Source of the DNA: Euphorbia lathyris | Lineage: Eukaryota; Streptophyta; Magnoliopsida; Malpighiales; Euphorbiaceae | Assembly: GCF_963576675.1 (NCBI RefSeq) | Contig: NC_088919.1 | Coordinates: forward strand, 47,204,501-47,268,500 | Direction: 5' to 3' | DNA: 64,000 nt | Shown here: positions 1-12,208 of the stretch, one piece after another | Numbering within the stretch: position 1 is the stretch's first letter | How the letters are laid out: the number at the start of each line of letters is the position of its first letter | Program-made: the position numbers and the translations under genes | The notes under the pieces: model-generated | The model's database searches: none | Seen by the model: the letters and a program-made list of their open reading frames with translations, nothing else | What the model was told of the DNA's origin: nothing

Positions 1-1167
1 GAATATTGTGCTTTGAAAAACGTTTTCTCTTTCCTCAAGATATAACACTACAAAAAAATTGGCATTTTATGACACTTTTCTTTGTTACGCACAAAATTTC
101 GTCACTGATAATTGCTTAACCATGACAAAAATTAAAATTTGTCACCATTTTTAGCTTTTGTTGACAAACTTAACATGTGTCTCAATTAATATACATTTTT
201 GTAACTATATAATACATTTCATTACGATAAAGTAAATATCGTCACTTACAAATTTGGAGGGAGCAAATGGTACAAAAAAATTGGAGGAAAAAGTTTTTTC
301 TTGACGACATAAAGTTCATTAATGACAATTATATCGTCATGGTAAAAAAAAACTATTTTATGACATTTTTTATTCGTCATAATTTAATAAAAACAAACGC
401 AACAATGTAGATTTCGTCACAAATTAAATTTTGTGGTGACATTGTTGAGATATTATCATGTATTTTAATGTGTTTGTATGACGATATACAGTAATTGTCA
501 TCATTATGTTAGTTGATGATGATTATTTTTATCATCACTATATATAATAATTTTTGTGATGATTTTTTTTTTGTCATAATATAATAGAAAAGAACGTGAC
601 AACTTAGATTACATCACATATTTTTATATAGTAGAAAAGAATGTGATAACTTTGATTACATCATATATTTCTATTTTATGGTGACATTATTAAGATATTG
701 TCATGTATTTTAACGCATTTTAATAACACTATATATGGATTGTCACCATTATGTAATTAATGTTGATTTTATATCGTGATTTATATAATGGTTAAGAGTT
801 TCAATCATTTAACTTGGAGATTTCGAGAGTCCTAATGTGTGCAAAAACTTTATTAGGAGATGATTCACCTGAAGAATGTCTGACGAGTCTTAAACCGAGT
901 TATCAAATAAACTCTAAAATTTGATAAATTTATTAAAGAAAAACATAATTTCACCATTATCTTTTTTCTAAGGCAAGAGGTAAACATAAGGTAAAATTTC
1001 ATTGACGAAAAAGTAAGGTAAAAAATTATTGAAATTTGTTTGGATAAAAAAAACTTTTCTCCAATTTTTTTTGAATTGATATATTTAACTATTTAACATT
1101 TTAAAAAATAAAAATAAATATTAATATTAAAATATAATTTAGTAAAGAAAATTACGAGATAGGGATT

Positions 1168-1348
1168 CAGTTTCTATCACATAGACATTAATGGCCATGT
1201 AGTATTTGATCATTCACCGTTAGATCTAGGCTTATTAAAATTCGAATGTGGAGATTCAAAGTATCTTAAGGTTTAGATTTAATAATCCTAAATCTAACGG
1301 TAAATTAAAAAAGTTATTTGATCATTAAGGTCTATGTGAACAATGTTG
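1168..1348. mobile_element. MITE, related to the copy in the aquaporin intron
   Basis: A 181-bp sequence with imperfect terminal inverted repeats sharing TCACATAGAC and TTTGATCATT. Its core closely resembles the element at 18346-18525, including TTAGATCTAG, GGAGATTCAAA and the inverted TAAATCTAACGGTAAA. It lies inside the CACTA element, so it was either inserted there or carried along. It has no coding capacity. The outer boundaries are uncertain by several bases. Confidence 0.6.
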
Positions 1349-1372
1349 ATATGAATTATGGTTATAAATTTT

Positions 1373-1751
1373 AGGGTAAATAATTTATTAGTCCCCTAGT
1401 TTTTACCTAACACACTGTTTAGTCCCTCTATTTTGAAAAACACATTAGAGGATTCCTAGCTTTTGTCAATATTAACCCTTTGGTCCCTTTGTCTAGTTTT
1501 TTTAGACTTGTTATTGATATATTTTAGCATAAATAGATATATAAAATAACAGAGTAACATGGTCAACTTGTATTATACTGCGGTTGTCCTAAAAGCTAAG
1601 AAATGTTAGATTAAAAATCTAAAAAAAATAGATAAAAGGACCATAAGGTTAATATTGGTAAAAGATATGGACCTTAAAATGTGTTTTTCAAAATAAGGGG
1701 ACTAAACAGTGTGTTAGGTAAAAACTAGGGGACTAATAAATTATTTACCCT
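1373..1751. mobile_element. MITE with about 75-bp terminal inverted repeats, nested in CACTA
   Basis: The left arm begins AGGGTAAATAATTTATTAG and the right arm ends with its exact inverse complement, CTAATAAATTATTTACCCT. The match extends about 70-75 bp inward with few mismatches. A 7-bp direct repeat AAATTTT immediately flanks both ends (1366-1372 and 1752-1758) and is the probable target duplication. The 379-bp element has no open reading frame. The superfamily is not certain from these ends. Confidence 0.8.
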
Positions 1752-1799
1752 AAATTTTAACAAAAATTCTTTTAAATGAAAGATTTCACAATTTAAAAT

Positions 1800-2145
1800 C
1801 CAATTAGTTAGGGCCAAGAACATAACCCAAACCCAATAACCCTATCATTAAAAACCTCTTTTCCTTCCCCCTATTTATGTCATCGTGTCATGTAAGTCCC
1901 CCTCTCATCACATCTCATTAAGGCAGTTGCTTCCCACGTCTAGCATTCCGCCATCTCCATTGCCCCTTTTCAACTCAATATTCCCGTCTCTGCATCCGCG
2001 AGCAATCACTCAGATCAGAGTCCAAACTCTCAATGTTTCTCATTTCCAGGGTAACCATGTCTTTCTTGTCTCTTTCACTTCTATTTTTCCTCTGCTTTCT
2101 TGCTCTCTCTCTCTCCTGTTTTCTTTTCACTCACATTGTTGAAAA
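1800..2145 (+). other. Possible captured host-gene promoter/5' exon inside CACTA
   Basis: Within the AT-rich CACTA element this segment is distinctly richer in C and G. It has a TATA-like CTATTTATG (1871-1879) and a C-rich leader. A good splice donor (TTTCCAG followed by GTAACC) near 2045-2055 is followed by a pyrimidine-rich stretch like the start of a 5' UTR intron. This is how a captured 5' end of a host gene would look. A short open frame starts at 1885, but nothing recognisable is encoded. The capture is inferred; only the composition shift and splice-like signals are seen. Confidence 0.35.
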
Positions 2146-3538
2146 CTATATTTTTTTGTTGTTTGTTCTCTATATGTCGATTTCTCATTCGTTCTCCGAG
2201 TTGGTTTGAAGCCTTGTGGGTTTGATTTGAGTTTCTTTGAATGGAAGAAGAAAATTATAAAGGCAACAAATCTTTCTCTCGTTCTTTTTCTTCTTCTCGA
2301 TTTTCCTTAATGACTTTCTTTTAATGTACTTTTTTCTCTGTTTCTTACTATTTCTTCTATTTCAGTTTCTCTAAATGAAATGACTACGCAAAATCCATTG
2401 TTAAATGGTTCTGTAAACACAAAGACCTTTTGATAAAAAGGTTAGATTCAGGTAGTAACTCTACTGCAAATTGAATGATATGATTGATGGTTGATATGAA
2501 GTTTGGAGTTCCTGGGTTTAAAAGGTGAAATGGTAGATGCCACTATTTGTGGTTCTTGATGATAATATTAATAACAGGTTCTACAATTTGATTTTTTCTA
2601 AAAGAATTACATATACTAATATTTAACAATTTGTATTCACTATAATTTTTCTTTTGGTAGAAGGAAGTGATTATCGTTGCGTAGATGAACAAATTTAGAA
2701 ATGAAAGCAGAAATGTGCTTGGTTTTTATCTGAAGAAATATGGAAACTAAGAGAGGAAATTTGTGCAGCAAAAAAAATAGAAGAATATAGATCAAAATTT
2801 CTTCTCTTTTTCGTTTTATTATTTTATGGGTTGTTGTACTGTAATATTGGGTTCAGATATAACAAATTAGAGTTTATTATTATTAATATTATCATTTTAT
2901 TTCATAGCCCATTTACATGTCATTTCTTTAATTTGATGAACGAGCAAAAAATGAGTATATCATTATTAATATTTTAAATAATTAAAAGAACAATTTTAAT
3001 AAATTTAAGAATGAAATATATTTATATATTAAACAATTAATTTACTATCAACCGAGTTAGGTAAACAACATCAATTATTTGTCATAAATTATTATTCTCA
3101 ATGAGAAATTAAATTTTAATATGACGGAACTTTAACTTTATTGTGACAATCATAATATCACTAAAATTATATATTTTCTTAGTCATTTTGATATTTGTCA
3201 CCATAACTTATGATTTTTGTGACAAAAATGTGAATTTGTAGTTTAAAAGTTTAACAAATAGTGACGAAATACAATATTTGGTAACGAAGAATATCCAGTA
3301 AAGATGACGAAATGAACGTCATAAAAATTGAAAGATAATACGACATATTCATATTTTTGTCATATAAAAACAAATTATTTGTGACAAAATTAAAAATCGT
3401 CATATATACCAAATACCACGCTCATACCGTGACGATCATTGTGATGATAAACTTTCGTCATCTATTATCTATTGTGACAAAAAATTACGTTTTAGTGACA
3501 AATATTGTACGTCATGAAATGATGAATTTCTTGTAGTG

Positions 3539-3768
3539 TAACCAACTTCCAAGAAATAATTTTTATTCCCGGATGTTTTTATTTTACATAAGAAGACGTC
3601 TTCTTTTAAGTAATTTTGTATTCGTCTAATCAATGTTATATGCATTAAATCTTAATAAATGATTATTCATTGGGAACAGGAAAAACTTGACATTGAGAAT
3701 ATACAACATTACTTATGATAACCAAATACAACATTAATGATGTTCTAATTAATGGTGTTGTACCCCTA
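3539..3768. other. Spacer between CACTA element and LINE
   Basis: This holds the right-hand TAA target duplication of the CACTA element and AT-rich DNA with a 16-bp perfect palindrome centred on GACGTC (3590-3605). No gene or recognisable element is seen. Confidence 0.6.
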
Positions 3769-6700
3769 TTTTTTTTGAAATAAAGAACTTTATATTAATT
3801 TAAATCTGAACGAAGAACATCAAACAAAAAAGTAGGAGGACTGTCCCACTCACTACGTACAGACTTAGACCTGACCGCCCTAGCTAGAGTATGAGCTGCC
3901 TGATCCGCTGAACGTTTAACAAAAGAAATAGCTATAAAATCTAAATCTTGCATAATAGAAAGACAATCTTGAATGATATCAGATAAATAAGAAAACTGCA
4001 CCGACGGTTGTGTGATTGCCATCACTACTGATAAACAATCAGTTTGAATTGTAACCCGTCGTTATGGAATGGATTTCAACCAGGATAACGCCTCACGTAC
4101 TGTTATAGCCTCGGCTATAATTGGTTCAAAATGCCACTCAATTGCACAATGCATTGCAAATTCACACTGGCCCTGATGATTTCTGATTAAGAATCCAACA
4201 GAACAGTATCCATCCTCTTTGAACGTACCTGCGTCGACATTAAAATACCAATGATTCTCAGGTGGCCTCTGCCAGGTAGCGTTTGCTGCTGTCGGGTAAC
4301 TCATAGGAATTACTCGTGTTGCTTGTGCCTTCCGCCAGCTTTCTAATTCCTGTTGTGCTTCAAACACTATCTGATTTGGAGATGTACGTTTTCGATCCTA
4401 GACATATAGGTTTTGTGCCTTCCATAATGACCAGATTATCATTACCACTGCTGCAGCTGCCATTTTATTCAATTTGTTCAATTCTGTTGCCAGCCACACT
4501 CGAATTGATCCCACTCTCCGCATCCGATTATCACCAAAAAATACCTCCCATGTACCAGAGGCGATCGGACATTGAAGAAATATATGCTCCTCATCTTCAC
4601 CAACTGATTGACAACACTTGCATATATTATCAATTAAAACATGTCTGCGAATTAGATTGGATGCCGTAGGAAGTGTATTAGCGAAAAAACGCCAAATGCA
4701 ATTTCTGACTCGAGGAGGTACCTTCAACGCCCAACATACATTCCAATCCACTGGTTGAGGGGTAGTAGTAAGCAAGGGATTATCAATTCGGTATCCACTA
4801 CTAACAGTGTACATCCCATTCTGATTAAACATCCAATACCATCCATCTGTTCGGCCCATATCTCTTTGAGGAATAGCCATAATCAGTTGCCTGTCACGAT
4901 TATTAAAATGCTGATTGAGTATTTGTTGATTCCAAAGTCCAGAATCAAGTAGCAGACTGCGTACCATTTCTGGCGGATGAGCAAGAGGAATCGGGCTTGT
5001 TGGAGTCGGATGTACCGAATCCGGTAGCCAAGGATCCATCCATATATTTATCAATCTTCCATCACCAACTTTGCATCGGATTCCTTTACACAACAATTCA
5101 CGGCCAGCAATAATACTACGCCAAATAAAAGACGGATTATGACCATAATCTGCTGATAAAAATGAAGTATTGGGATGGTATCTGGCTCGTAATAACCTTA
5201 CAACCAGCGAGTTTGGGTTTTGTAATATCCTCCAGCCTTGTTTTGCTAACAACGCTAAATTAAAGGTATGAAGATTTCTGAACCACATTCCACCATTGCA
5301 TTTTGGTCGACATAATATCTCCCAACGCTGCCAATGAATACCAGAGTGCATTGTTCCTGAAGATTCCCACCAGAATTTATTGAGCATTCGGTTAATGTCT
5401 GAACAGATTTGTATCGACATCAAGAACACGCTCATAATGTATGACGGAATAGATTGCAAAACCGATTTAATTAAAATCTCATTGCCTGCCCTTGAGAGAA
5501 ATTTTTCTTTCCATCCAATGATTCTATTCCATATTCGCTCCTTCAGATACTTAAATACTCTAAGTTTACCTCTTCCAACTGATATTGGTGCACCTAGATA
5601 ACATCCCATATCCATTACCTCCTGCACCCCAAGTACTGAAGTTACACTTTCTCTCACTGTATTATTCAAATTCTAACTGAAGAATAGTGTGGATTTATCA
5701 AAATTTATCTTCTGACCTGATGCCAATTCATAAGCTTGAAGAATTCCTTGAATGATAGAAGCTTCCTGTAAGTTTGCACGGAAAAACAAATAACTATCAT
5801 CCGCGAAGAATAAATGGGATATTGAAGGTGCAGTATTAGCAATTCGACAACCATGTAGTTCTCCTTGGTTTTCTTTTTCCTGAATAAGTGCTGATAATCC
5901 TTCACTGCAAACCAAAAATAGGAAAGGGGACAGTGGATCCCCCTGGCGTATTCCTCTTGATGGTATAATTGGCCCAATTTCATTACCACCATGAGTGATG
6001 GTATATCTGACAGATCTGACACACATCATTAGCCAATTAATCCATACTGTATCAAAACCCATTTTTTCCATTATATTCTGTAAGAATTGCCATTCAACCC
6101 TGTCATAAGCCTTACTCATATCTAATTTAAAAGCAGCAGTACCATGCTTCCCTTGTCTCATGCCTTTCAACTTATGTATAACCTCATAAGCCACAATGAT
6201 ATTATCCGTAATCAGTCTATTAGATAGGAAAGCACTTTGATATTCAGAAATGAGCTTAGGTAGCACTTGTTTAAAGCGATTTGCTATAGCTTTGGATAGA
6301 ATACGAATAATAACATTACATAAAGCAATAGGGCGCAAATCGGTTACCTTGTCAACTGTCGCTTTCTTTGGTATCAACACAATCAGAGTATCATTCATTG
6401 GTGTTGGTATATGCGTATTCTGTAAGATCATATGACAGGTTTTGGTTACGTCAGACCCAATCACACCCCAGAAATGTTGATAAAATGCCGGATTTAACCC
6501 ATCAGGTCCTGGGCTTTTATCTGGGTGCATGGAAAAGCAGGCTGCCTTAATCTCTTCATCAGTAAATGTTGAAATAAGTGCTTCATTGTCAATCTGTGTA
6601 ACCTTGGATTGAATTAGTGATGTTATTGGTGTGTTGGAACAGCCCCGAGATGTAAAGATATCGCTGTAATAATCAATCAACAGTTGCGACATTCCTGTAT

Positions 6701-6930
6701 TCCAGTCCCGCCACTCACCATTGTCATCTCGTAATTGGGTGAAATTGTTCCATTTCTGTCTGGCTGAAGCATGTAGATGAAAATATTTGGAATTAGTATC
6801 TCCTTCCTGCAGCCAGAATAGTTTTGCTCTTTGTTGCCAGAAATCAGCCTGCTGCTGAATCACTTTGTCATATGCCACTGAAGCAATTCGATACTGCTCA
6901 ATCCCATATCTGTCTCTACTTATTACCTTA
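3769..6930 (-). mobile_element. 5'-truncated L1-type LINE retrotransposon
   Basis: A minus-strand non-LTR retrotransposon. On the plus strand its 3' end is a short T run (3769-3776), the complement of the poly(A) tail. The coding region follows and stops abruptly near 6930, where the tandem-repeat block begins. The first ORF and the endonuclease domain are absent, so the copy is 5'-truncated or its 5' end was lost to the repeat block. No target duplication could be matched across it. Confidence 0.85.
3795..6878 (-). pseudogene. LINE reverse transcriptase - zf-RVT - RNase H polyprotein, three nonsense mutations
   Basis: This is one continuous minus-strand frame interrupted by three in-frame stops (TAG at 5673-5675, TAG at 4398-4400, TAA at 4062-4064) and no frameshift. 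In order it holds a reverse transcriptase of the L1 type (DKSPGPDGLNPAFY, then LRPIALCN, GIRQGDPLSPFLF and the catalytic FADDSYLFF). Next comes the conserved region after the RT (WKEKFLSRAGNEILIK), then a zf-RVT zinc-binding domain (WALKVPPRVRNCIWR, CKCCQ and HIFLQC). The end is a plant-type RNase H domain (NVDAGTF, then QTDCLSVV and SADQAAHTLA). The enzyme would copy LINE RNA at the insertion site. The stop at 4398 sits where related LINEs have tryptophan, fitting a G-to-A change. The N-terminal endonuclease is missing. Confidence 0.9.
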
Positions 6931-6931
6931 G

Positions 6932-7130
6932 AATTGTAAGCTCAATTTATAAATTTTTAGGATTATAAACTCAATTTGTAAATCCTTAGGATTCCAAGAT
7001 CAATTTGTAAATCCTTAATTTTTTTTATTTCTCTAAGCATTCATTTATTTATAAACAATCATTAAACTTATAATCTCTATAATTCATATATTTAAACTCA
7101 CACAAACGTAATGTAACGTAACGTAAATAT
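6932..7130. repeat. Three 33-bp AT-rich units and a short GTAAC run
   Basis: Three head-to-tail units resembling GTAAGCTCAATTTATAAATC followed by CTTAGGATT occupy 6932-7019. Then come an AT-rich spacer with TTATTTCTCTAAGCATTCAT and a short GTAACGTAAC run at 7108-7127. The same units and the same spacer recur at the far end of the block (12740-13860), so they mark both borders of one composite repeat structure. Confidence 0.8.
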
Positions 7131-9300
7131 TACTGAACAGAAAATTTTACGGAACTCAAACATCACTGAACTGAAATATTACTGAACTTAAATATTACTG
7201 AACTGAAATATTTTGAATTGAAACATCACTCAACTGAAACATCACTCAACTGAAACATCACTCAATTGAAACATCACTGAACTGAAACATTACTGAACTG
7301 AAATATCACTGAACTGAAACATTACTGAACTGAAATATCACTGAACTAAAACATTACTGAACTGAAACATCACTAAACTGAAATATTACTTAACTCAAAT
7401 ATTACTGAACTAAAACATCACGAAACTGAAATATCACTGAGCCGAAACATTACTGGACTGAAATGTTACTAAACTAAAACATTATTGAAATGAAACTTCA
7501 CTCAACTGAAACATTACTGAACTGAAACATTACTCAACTGAATTATTACTAAACTAAAATATTACTGAACTGACTGAAAAATCACTGAACTGAAACATTA
7601 CTGAACTGAAATATTACTAAACTGAAACATCACTGAACTGAAATATTTTGAATTGAAACATCACTGAACTGAAACATTACTGAACTGAAATATTACTGAA
7701 CTGAAATATTTTGAATTGAAACATCCCTCAACTGAAACATCACTGAACTGAAACATTACTAAACTAAAATATCACTAAACTGAAACATCAATAAACTGAA
7801 ATATTACTAAACTCAAATATTACTGAACTGAAACATCACGAAACTGAAATATCACTAAGCTGAAACATTACTGAACTTAAACATTACTAGACTGAAATAT
7901 TACTAAATTAAAACATTATTGAAATGAAACTTCACTCAACTAAAATATTACTGAACTGAAATATTACTCAACTGAAACATTACTGAACTGAAATATTACT
8001 GAACTGAAAGATTACTAAATTAAAACATCACTGAACTGAAATACCACTAAACTGAAACACCACTGAACTGAAATATTACTAAAATGAAATATTACTGAAC
8101 TGAAATATCACCAAAATGAAATATTAATTAATTGAATATCACTGAACTGAAACATCACTCAACTGAAACATTACTGAACTGAAATATTACTGAACTGAAA
8201 CATTACTGAACTAAAACATCACTGAACTGAAATACTACTAAACTGAAACATTACTCAACTGAAATATTACTGAACTGAGACCTCACTAAACTAAAACATT
8301 GTCGAATTGAAACATTACTGAACTGAAATATTACTGAACTAAAAGATCATTGAACTGAAATATTACTGAACTGAAACACCACTGAACTGAAATATTACTA
8401 AACTGAATATCACTAAACCAAAACATCACTGAACTGAAACGTCACTGAACTAAAATATCACTAAACTTAAACATCACTTAACTGAAATATTACTAAACTG
8501 AAACCTTACTCAACTGAAACATTACTGAACTCAAACATCATTGAACTGAAACATTACCGAATTGAAACATTACTAAACTGAAACATTACTGAACTAAAAT
8601 GTTACTGAACTAAAACATCACTGAACTCAAATATTACTGAATTGAAACATCACTAAATTAAAACATCATTGAACTGAAACATCACTGAACTGAAATATTA
8701 CTAAACTGAAATATCACTAAATTAAAACATTACTGAACTGAAACATTACTAAACTAAAACATTACTGAACTGAAATATTACTGAACTAAAATATCACTGC
8801 ACTCAAACTTCAGTGAACTAAAATATTACTAAACTGAAACATCACTGAACTGAAACATTACTGAACTCAAAGATTACTAAACTGAAACATTACTAAACTC
8901 AAATATTACTGAAGTGAAATATTACTGACTTCAAACATAACTAAACTCAAACATCACTCAACTGAAGCATTACTGAACTGAAACATTACTAACCTGAAAC
9001 ATTACTAAACTGAAACATTGCTGAACTGAATTATTACTGAACTGAAATATTATTGAACTAAGACATCAATGAACTGAAATATTACTAAACTGAAACATTA
9101 ATCAACTAAAATATCACTGACTGAAATATTACTAAACTCAAATATTACTGAACTGAAATATTACTTACTTCAAACATAACTGAACTCAAACATCACTCAA
9201 CTGAAACATTATTGAACTGAAACATTACTAACCTGAAACATTACTAAACTGAAGTATTACTGAACTGAAACATCACTGAAATATTACTGAACCAAAATAT
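7131..9300 (+). repeat. 16-bp minisatellite, forward orientation
   Basis: An array of degenerate copies of GAACTGAAACATTACT and close variants (AACATCACT, AATATTACT, AATATCACT). About 2.2 kb at a 16-bp period gives roughly 130 units. Variation between units is high, and no higher-order repeat is obvious by eye. Confidence 0.95.
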
Positions 9301-10072
9301 TTCAGTTCAGTAATGTTTGAGTTTATTGATGTTTCAGTTCAGTGATGTTTCAGTTCAGTAATGTTTCAGTTTAGTAATATTTGAGTTTATTAATGTTTCA
9401 GTTTAGTAATATTTCAGTTTAGTAATAATACAATACAGCGATGTTTTAATTCAGTAATGTTTCAGTTCAGTGATGTTTCAATTCAGTGATGTTGTAGTTA
9501 AGTAATTTTTAAGTTTAGTGATGTTTCAATTCAGTAATGTTTCAGATTAGTGATGTTTTAGTTCAGTGATGTTTCAATTCAGTGATGTTGTAGTTTAGTA
9601 TTATTTAAGTCTAGTGATGTTTCAGTTCAGTAATGTTTCAGTTCAGTGATGTTTCAGTTCAGAAATATTTCAGTTCAGTAATGTTTCAATTTAGTAATGT
9701 TTCAATTCAATGATATTTCAGTTCAGAGATGTTTCAGTTCAGTAATGTTTCAATTTAGTAATGTTTCAATTCAGTGATGTTTCAGCTCAGTAATGTTTCA
9801 ATTTAGTAATATTTCATTTCAATGAAGTTTCAATTCAGTAATGTTTCAGTTAGTAATATTTCAGTTCAGTAATGTTTCAGTTCAGTAATATTTTAGTTCA
9901 ATAATGTTTCATTTATTAATATTTCGGTTTAGTGATTTTCAGTTCAGTAATTTTTCAGTTCAGTAATGTTTCAGTTTAGTGATGTTTCAGTTCAGTGATA
10001 TTTCAGTTCAGTAATATTTCCGTTTAGTAATGTTTGAGTTCTGAAATGTTTCAGTTTAGTAGTGCCTTAGTC
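9301..10072 (-). repeat. 16-bp minisatellite, inverted orientation
   Basis: From about 9300 the array continues as the reverse complement, with AGTAATGTTTCAGTTC-type units, so the two blocks form a very large inverted repeat meeting at about 9300. It stops near 10072, where a LINE fragment begins. Confidence 0.95.
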
Positions 10073-11206
10073 ATCTTATCTCTGATGTTGTTGCATATAG
10101 TTTTTAAAAGCCTATCAAAGTTTCTAGAAATGGGACATGGTTTCCCATATTTTCTTTGTGGATGATATTATCCTTATGTCTGAAGTGTCTTTAACTTAGG
10201 CGTATGTTTTGAAGCATTTTTTGTATCATTTTTTTAATAGTTCGAGGCAAAAGGTCAGTTGTTGAGCGATTTCCGCAAGTGCACGGTATACGCTTGTAGT
10301 AATAAAAGATATCGATCCCACAAGGAACGTTTTTTAACAAAAACTTATTTTGAATTGGTTAAATTTACTTTTAAGGCTTATAATATGGAAAATCGTTAAA
10401 TCGGATTTGGTTTTGAAATTGCTAGAATAAGAATTAGATTAGAGTATACAAATGTTAGAAATCACTTCTGATTTAGGGATAAATTTACAAAACAGAAACG
10501 TTTAGTTCTTTAGAAAAGTAAACAAATGTATTCGTTTGCATTAAGCAAAAAAAAAACAACTTTAAACTTTATATAAATTATAACAATGAAATAAACGTCG
10601 ATTCCTCTAATTTTAGGGCTTTGAACTGCAGTCAATCCTCCTACGGTCGGGTTAGATTGCTACCTTAACCAAATTGATACTCTACTGATGATATCAATTT
10701 GCCTAAGTGTTCAACAAAGTTTCCTTGTAAAGATTTTGAATTTAACTACGTTTTAATGAAAACACCAGAACTCACTTCGGATCATTTACCAAAATGCTAC
10801 ATAAAAATCTATCGAATAGAATGAACTTTATTAGATAAAATATGAATTTGATACAAGTTTATAGAGAACAAGAAGCATGGAAACTTTCGACGACTTGCAA
10901 GTGAACGGGTTGTCAATCCTTTCCTTGGGTTTCGTTAGAGTTTGTCAGGCTCAGGGGCGGATCCTCTACTAAATCTTCTCGCTGTAACTTCGTAATAGAG
11001 ATACGGTCGGCTGCTACCAAAATCTAAACTAATATTAACAAATCTAAATGTTACTGTGTTTGTAATTATTTGATAAACAATGTGTGTACATCATATTGCT
11101 TTTTACAGAATATAACTCTAAACTCTGAATCGCTTGACTCAGAATTCTTGCATTAATTCTATACTAATCTTCTCTTTTTTTCTATATCTCCAACTCTCCA
11201 TCAACT

Positions 11207-11217
11207 CTTTATTTATA
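11207..11217 (-). promoter_or_regulatory. TATA box of the solo LTR
   Basis: The minus-strand reading CTATAAATAAAG lies in the LTR. The same element is seen on the plus strand of the second copy at about 22292-22304. This is the expected U3/R promoter position. Confidence 0.5.
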
Positions 11218-11420
11218 GATGTTGAAGAGTCATGATTGAAGTGTCGTGTCCGTTGTGAAGGGTCGTATCCTCTGCGAAGGGATGTTTCTATCCACCCGAA
11301 CGAACGCGTTTCGTCGAAAACGAATGTGTGCGAATGGCTCTCCAGGAATTTCTGAACTTGCTGAGAATGGGGGAGCAAATATTTGGTCTTCGAAATCGTC
11401 AAGGGAAGAAGCTGGTGACG

Positions 11421-11461
11421 CGTGTCGCGACCGAGAATGGAGGATTCTCGGTCGCGACACG
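11421..11461. repeat. Perfect 18-bp hairpin in the solo LTR
   Basis: CGTGTCGCGACCGAGAAT (11421-11438) is followed by a 5-nt spacer and its exact inverse complement (11444-11461). The corresponding site in the other copy (about 22045-22090) is recognisable but the pairing has decayed. It contains two NruI-type TCGCGA palindromes. Confidence 0.85.
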
Positions 11462-11846
11462 GAGTATTTTCCATTTCTTCGACTTCGTCCTCGTCCTCGT
11501 TTTGGCGTGTTTGATCTTCGTCGTCTTTGACTCCTTTTGTAGGGTTTTTCTTTCGTTTTTAGGCTCTTTTCGTTCCTATTTGGATTTTACCAAATATTTA
11601 GGTACCTTATAAGAAAGAAACATATCCGAAAGTAAAAGTATTCTAAACAGGTATAAATAGTATGAATTCGAAGCAAAACTGATGTAATTATTGATGATAT
11701 TTTAGGTATGTTTTGGGCTTAACATCAGTTTATCTAAATCTCGTGTTTTCTTTTCTACTAATACTTCTAACAAGCTTCAAAATCACTTTTGTTCGGAGTT
11801 AGGCTTTAGGAGAACTACCAAGCTTGGTAAATATCTGGGTATGCCC

Positions 11847-12208
11847 TTTCAGTTTAGTAATGTTTCAGTTTAGCAATGTTTCAGTTTAGCAATATTTTAG
11901 TTTAGTATTGTTTCAGCTCAGTGATGTTTCAGTTTAGTAATATTTTGGTTCAATGATGTTTTAGTTCAGTGATGTTTCAATTCAGTGATGTTTCAGTTTA
12001 GTAATATTTAAATTTAGTGATGTTTTAAGTCAGTAATGTTTTAGTTCAGTGATGTTTCAGTTCAGTAATATTTTAGTTGAGTGATATTTCAGTTCAGTAA
12101 TGCTTCAGTTCAGTAATGCTTCAGTTCAGTAATGCTTCAGTTTAGTAATGTTTCAGTTTAGTAATATTTCAGTTCAGTAATGTTTCAGTTTGGCAATGTT
12201 TCAGTTCA
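11847..12208 (-). repeat. 16-bp minisatellite, inverted orientation (second block)
   Basis: The AGTAATGTTTCAGTTT-type array resumes immediately after the LINE fragment. It has the same orientation as 9301-10072, so the LINE piece interrupts one array. Confidence 0.9.

Larger units (their letters stand above)
46..3538. mobile_element. Non-autonomous CACTA (En/Spm-type) DNA transposon
   Basis: The left end reads CACTACAAAAAAATT and the right end is its inverted counterpart (AATTTCTTGTAGTG), the terminal signature of plant CACTA elements. The ends are flanked by a perfect 3-bp target duplication TAA (43-45 and 3539-3541), the size this superfamily makes. About 0.7 kb at the left and 0.4 kb at the right are filled with short direct and inverted copies of words such as GTCAC, GTCAT and TGACGA, the subterminal repeats that bind the transposase. 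No transposase reading frame is visible, so it would need an autonomous relative to move. It carries two nested MITEs and a stretch resembling a host gene leader. Its 3.5 kb length suits a deletion or capture derivative. Confidence 0.9.
10260..11724 (-). mobile_element. Solo LTR (family shared with 21788-23240), minus orientation
   Basis: The sequence runs TGTTGAGCG to GGCTTAACA on the plus strand (TGTT...AACA ends) and is flanked by a perfect 5-bp target duplication TCAGT (10255-10259 and 11725-11729). It matches 21788-23240 over its whole length in opposite orientation. No internal retroelement sequence is attached, so it is a solo LTR left by LTR-LTR recombination. Its promoter reads on the minus strand (TATA at about 11208-11217). 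It is inserted in a LINE RT fragment. Confidence 0.92.
10076..11846 (+). pseudogene. LINE reverse transcriptase fragment, split by a solo LTR
   Basis: The two outer pieces (10076-10259 and 11730-11846) join into one plus-strand RT fragment. The first contains SHIFFVDDIILMSEVS (the catalytic F-x-DD motif) and ends RQKVS. The second continues LSKSRVFFSTN and ends TKLGKYLGMP, the usual order in plant LINEs. The junction is exactly in frame once one copy of the solo LTR target duplication is removed. At least one stop is present. Both ends abut the inverted 16-bp repeat, so this is a trapped fragment. Confidence 0.85.

Noticed and set aside
1885..2142. 85-residue open frame as a real gene
   Set aside because: No recognisable domain; it crosses a likely splice donor and a pyrimidine-rich tract.
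3590..3605. 16-bp perfect palindrome AAGAAGACGTCTTCTT as a regulatory site
   Set aside because: Isolated in intergenic DNA with no gene nearby; a chance or old repeat remnant is as likely.
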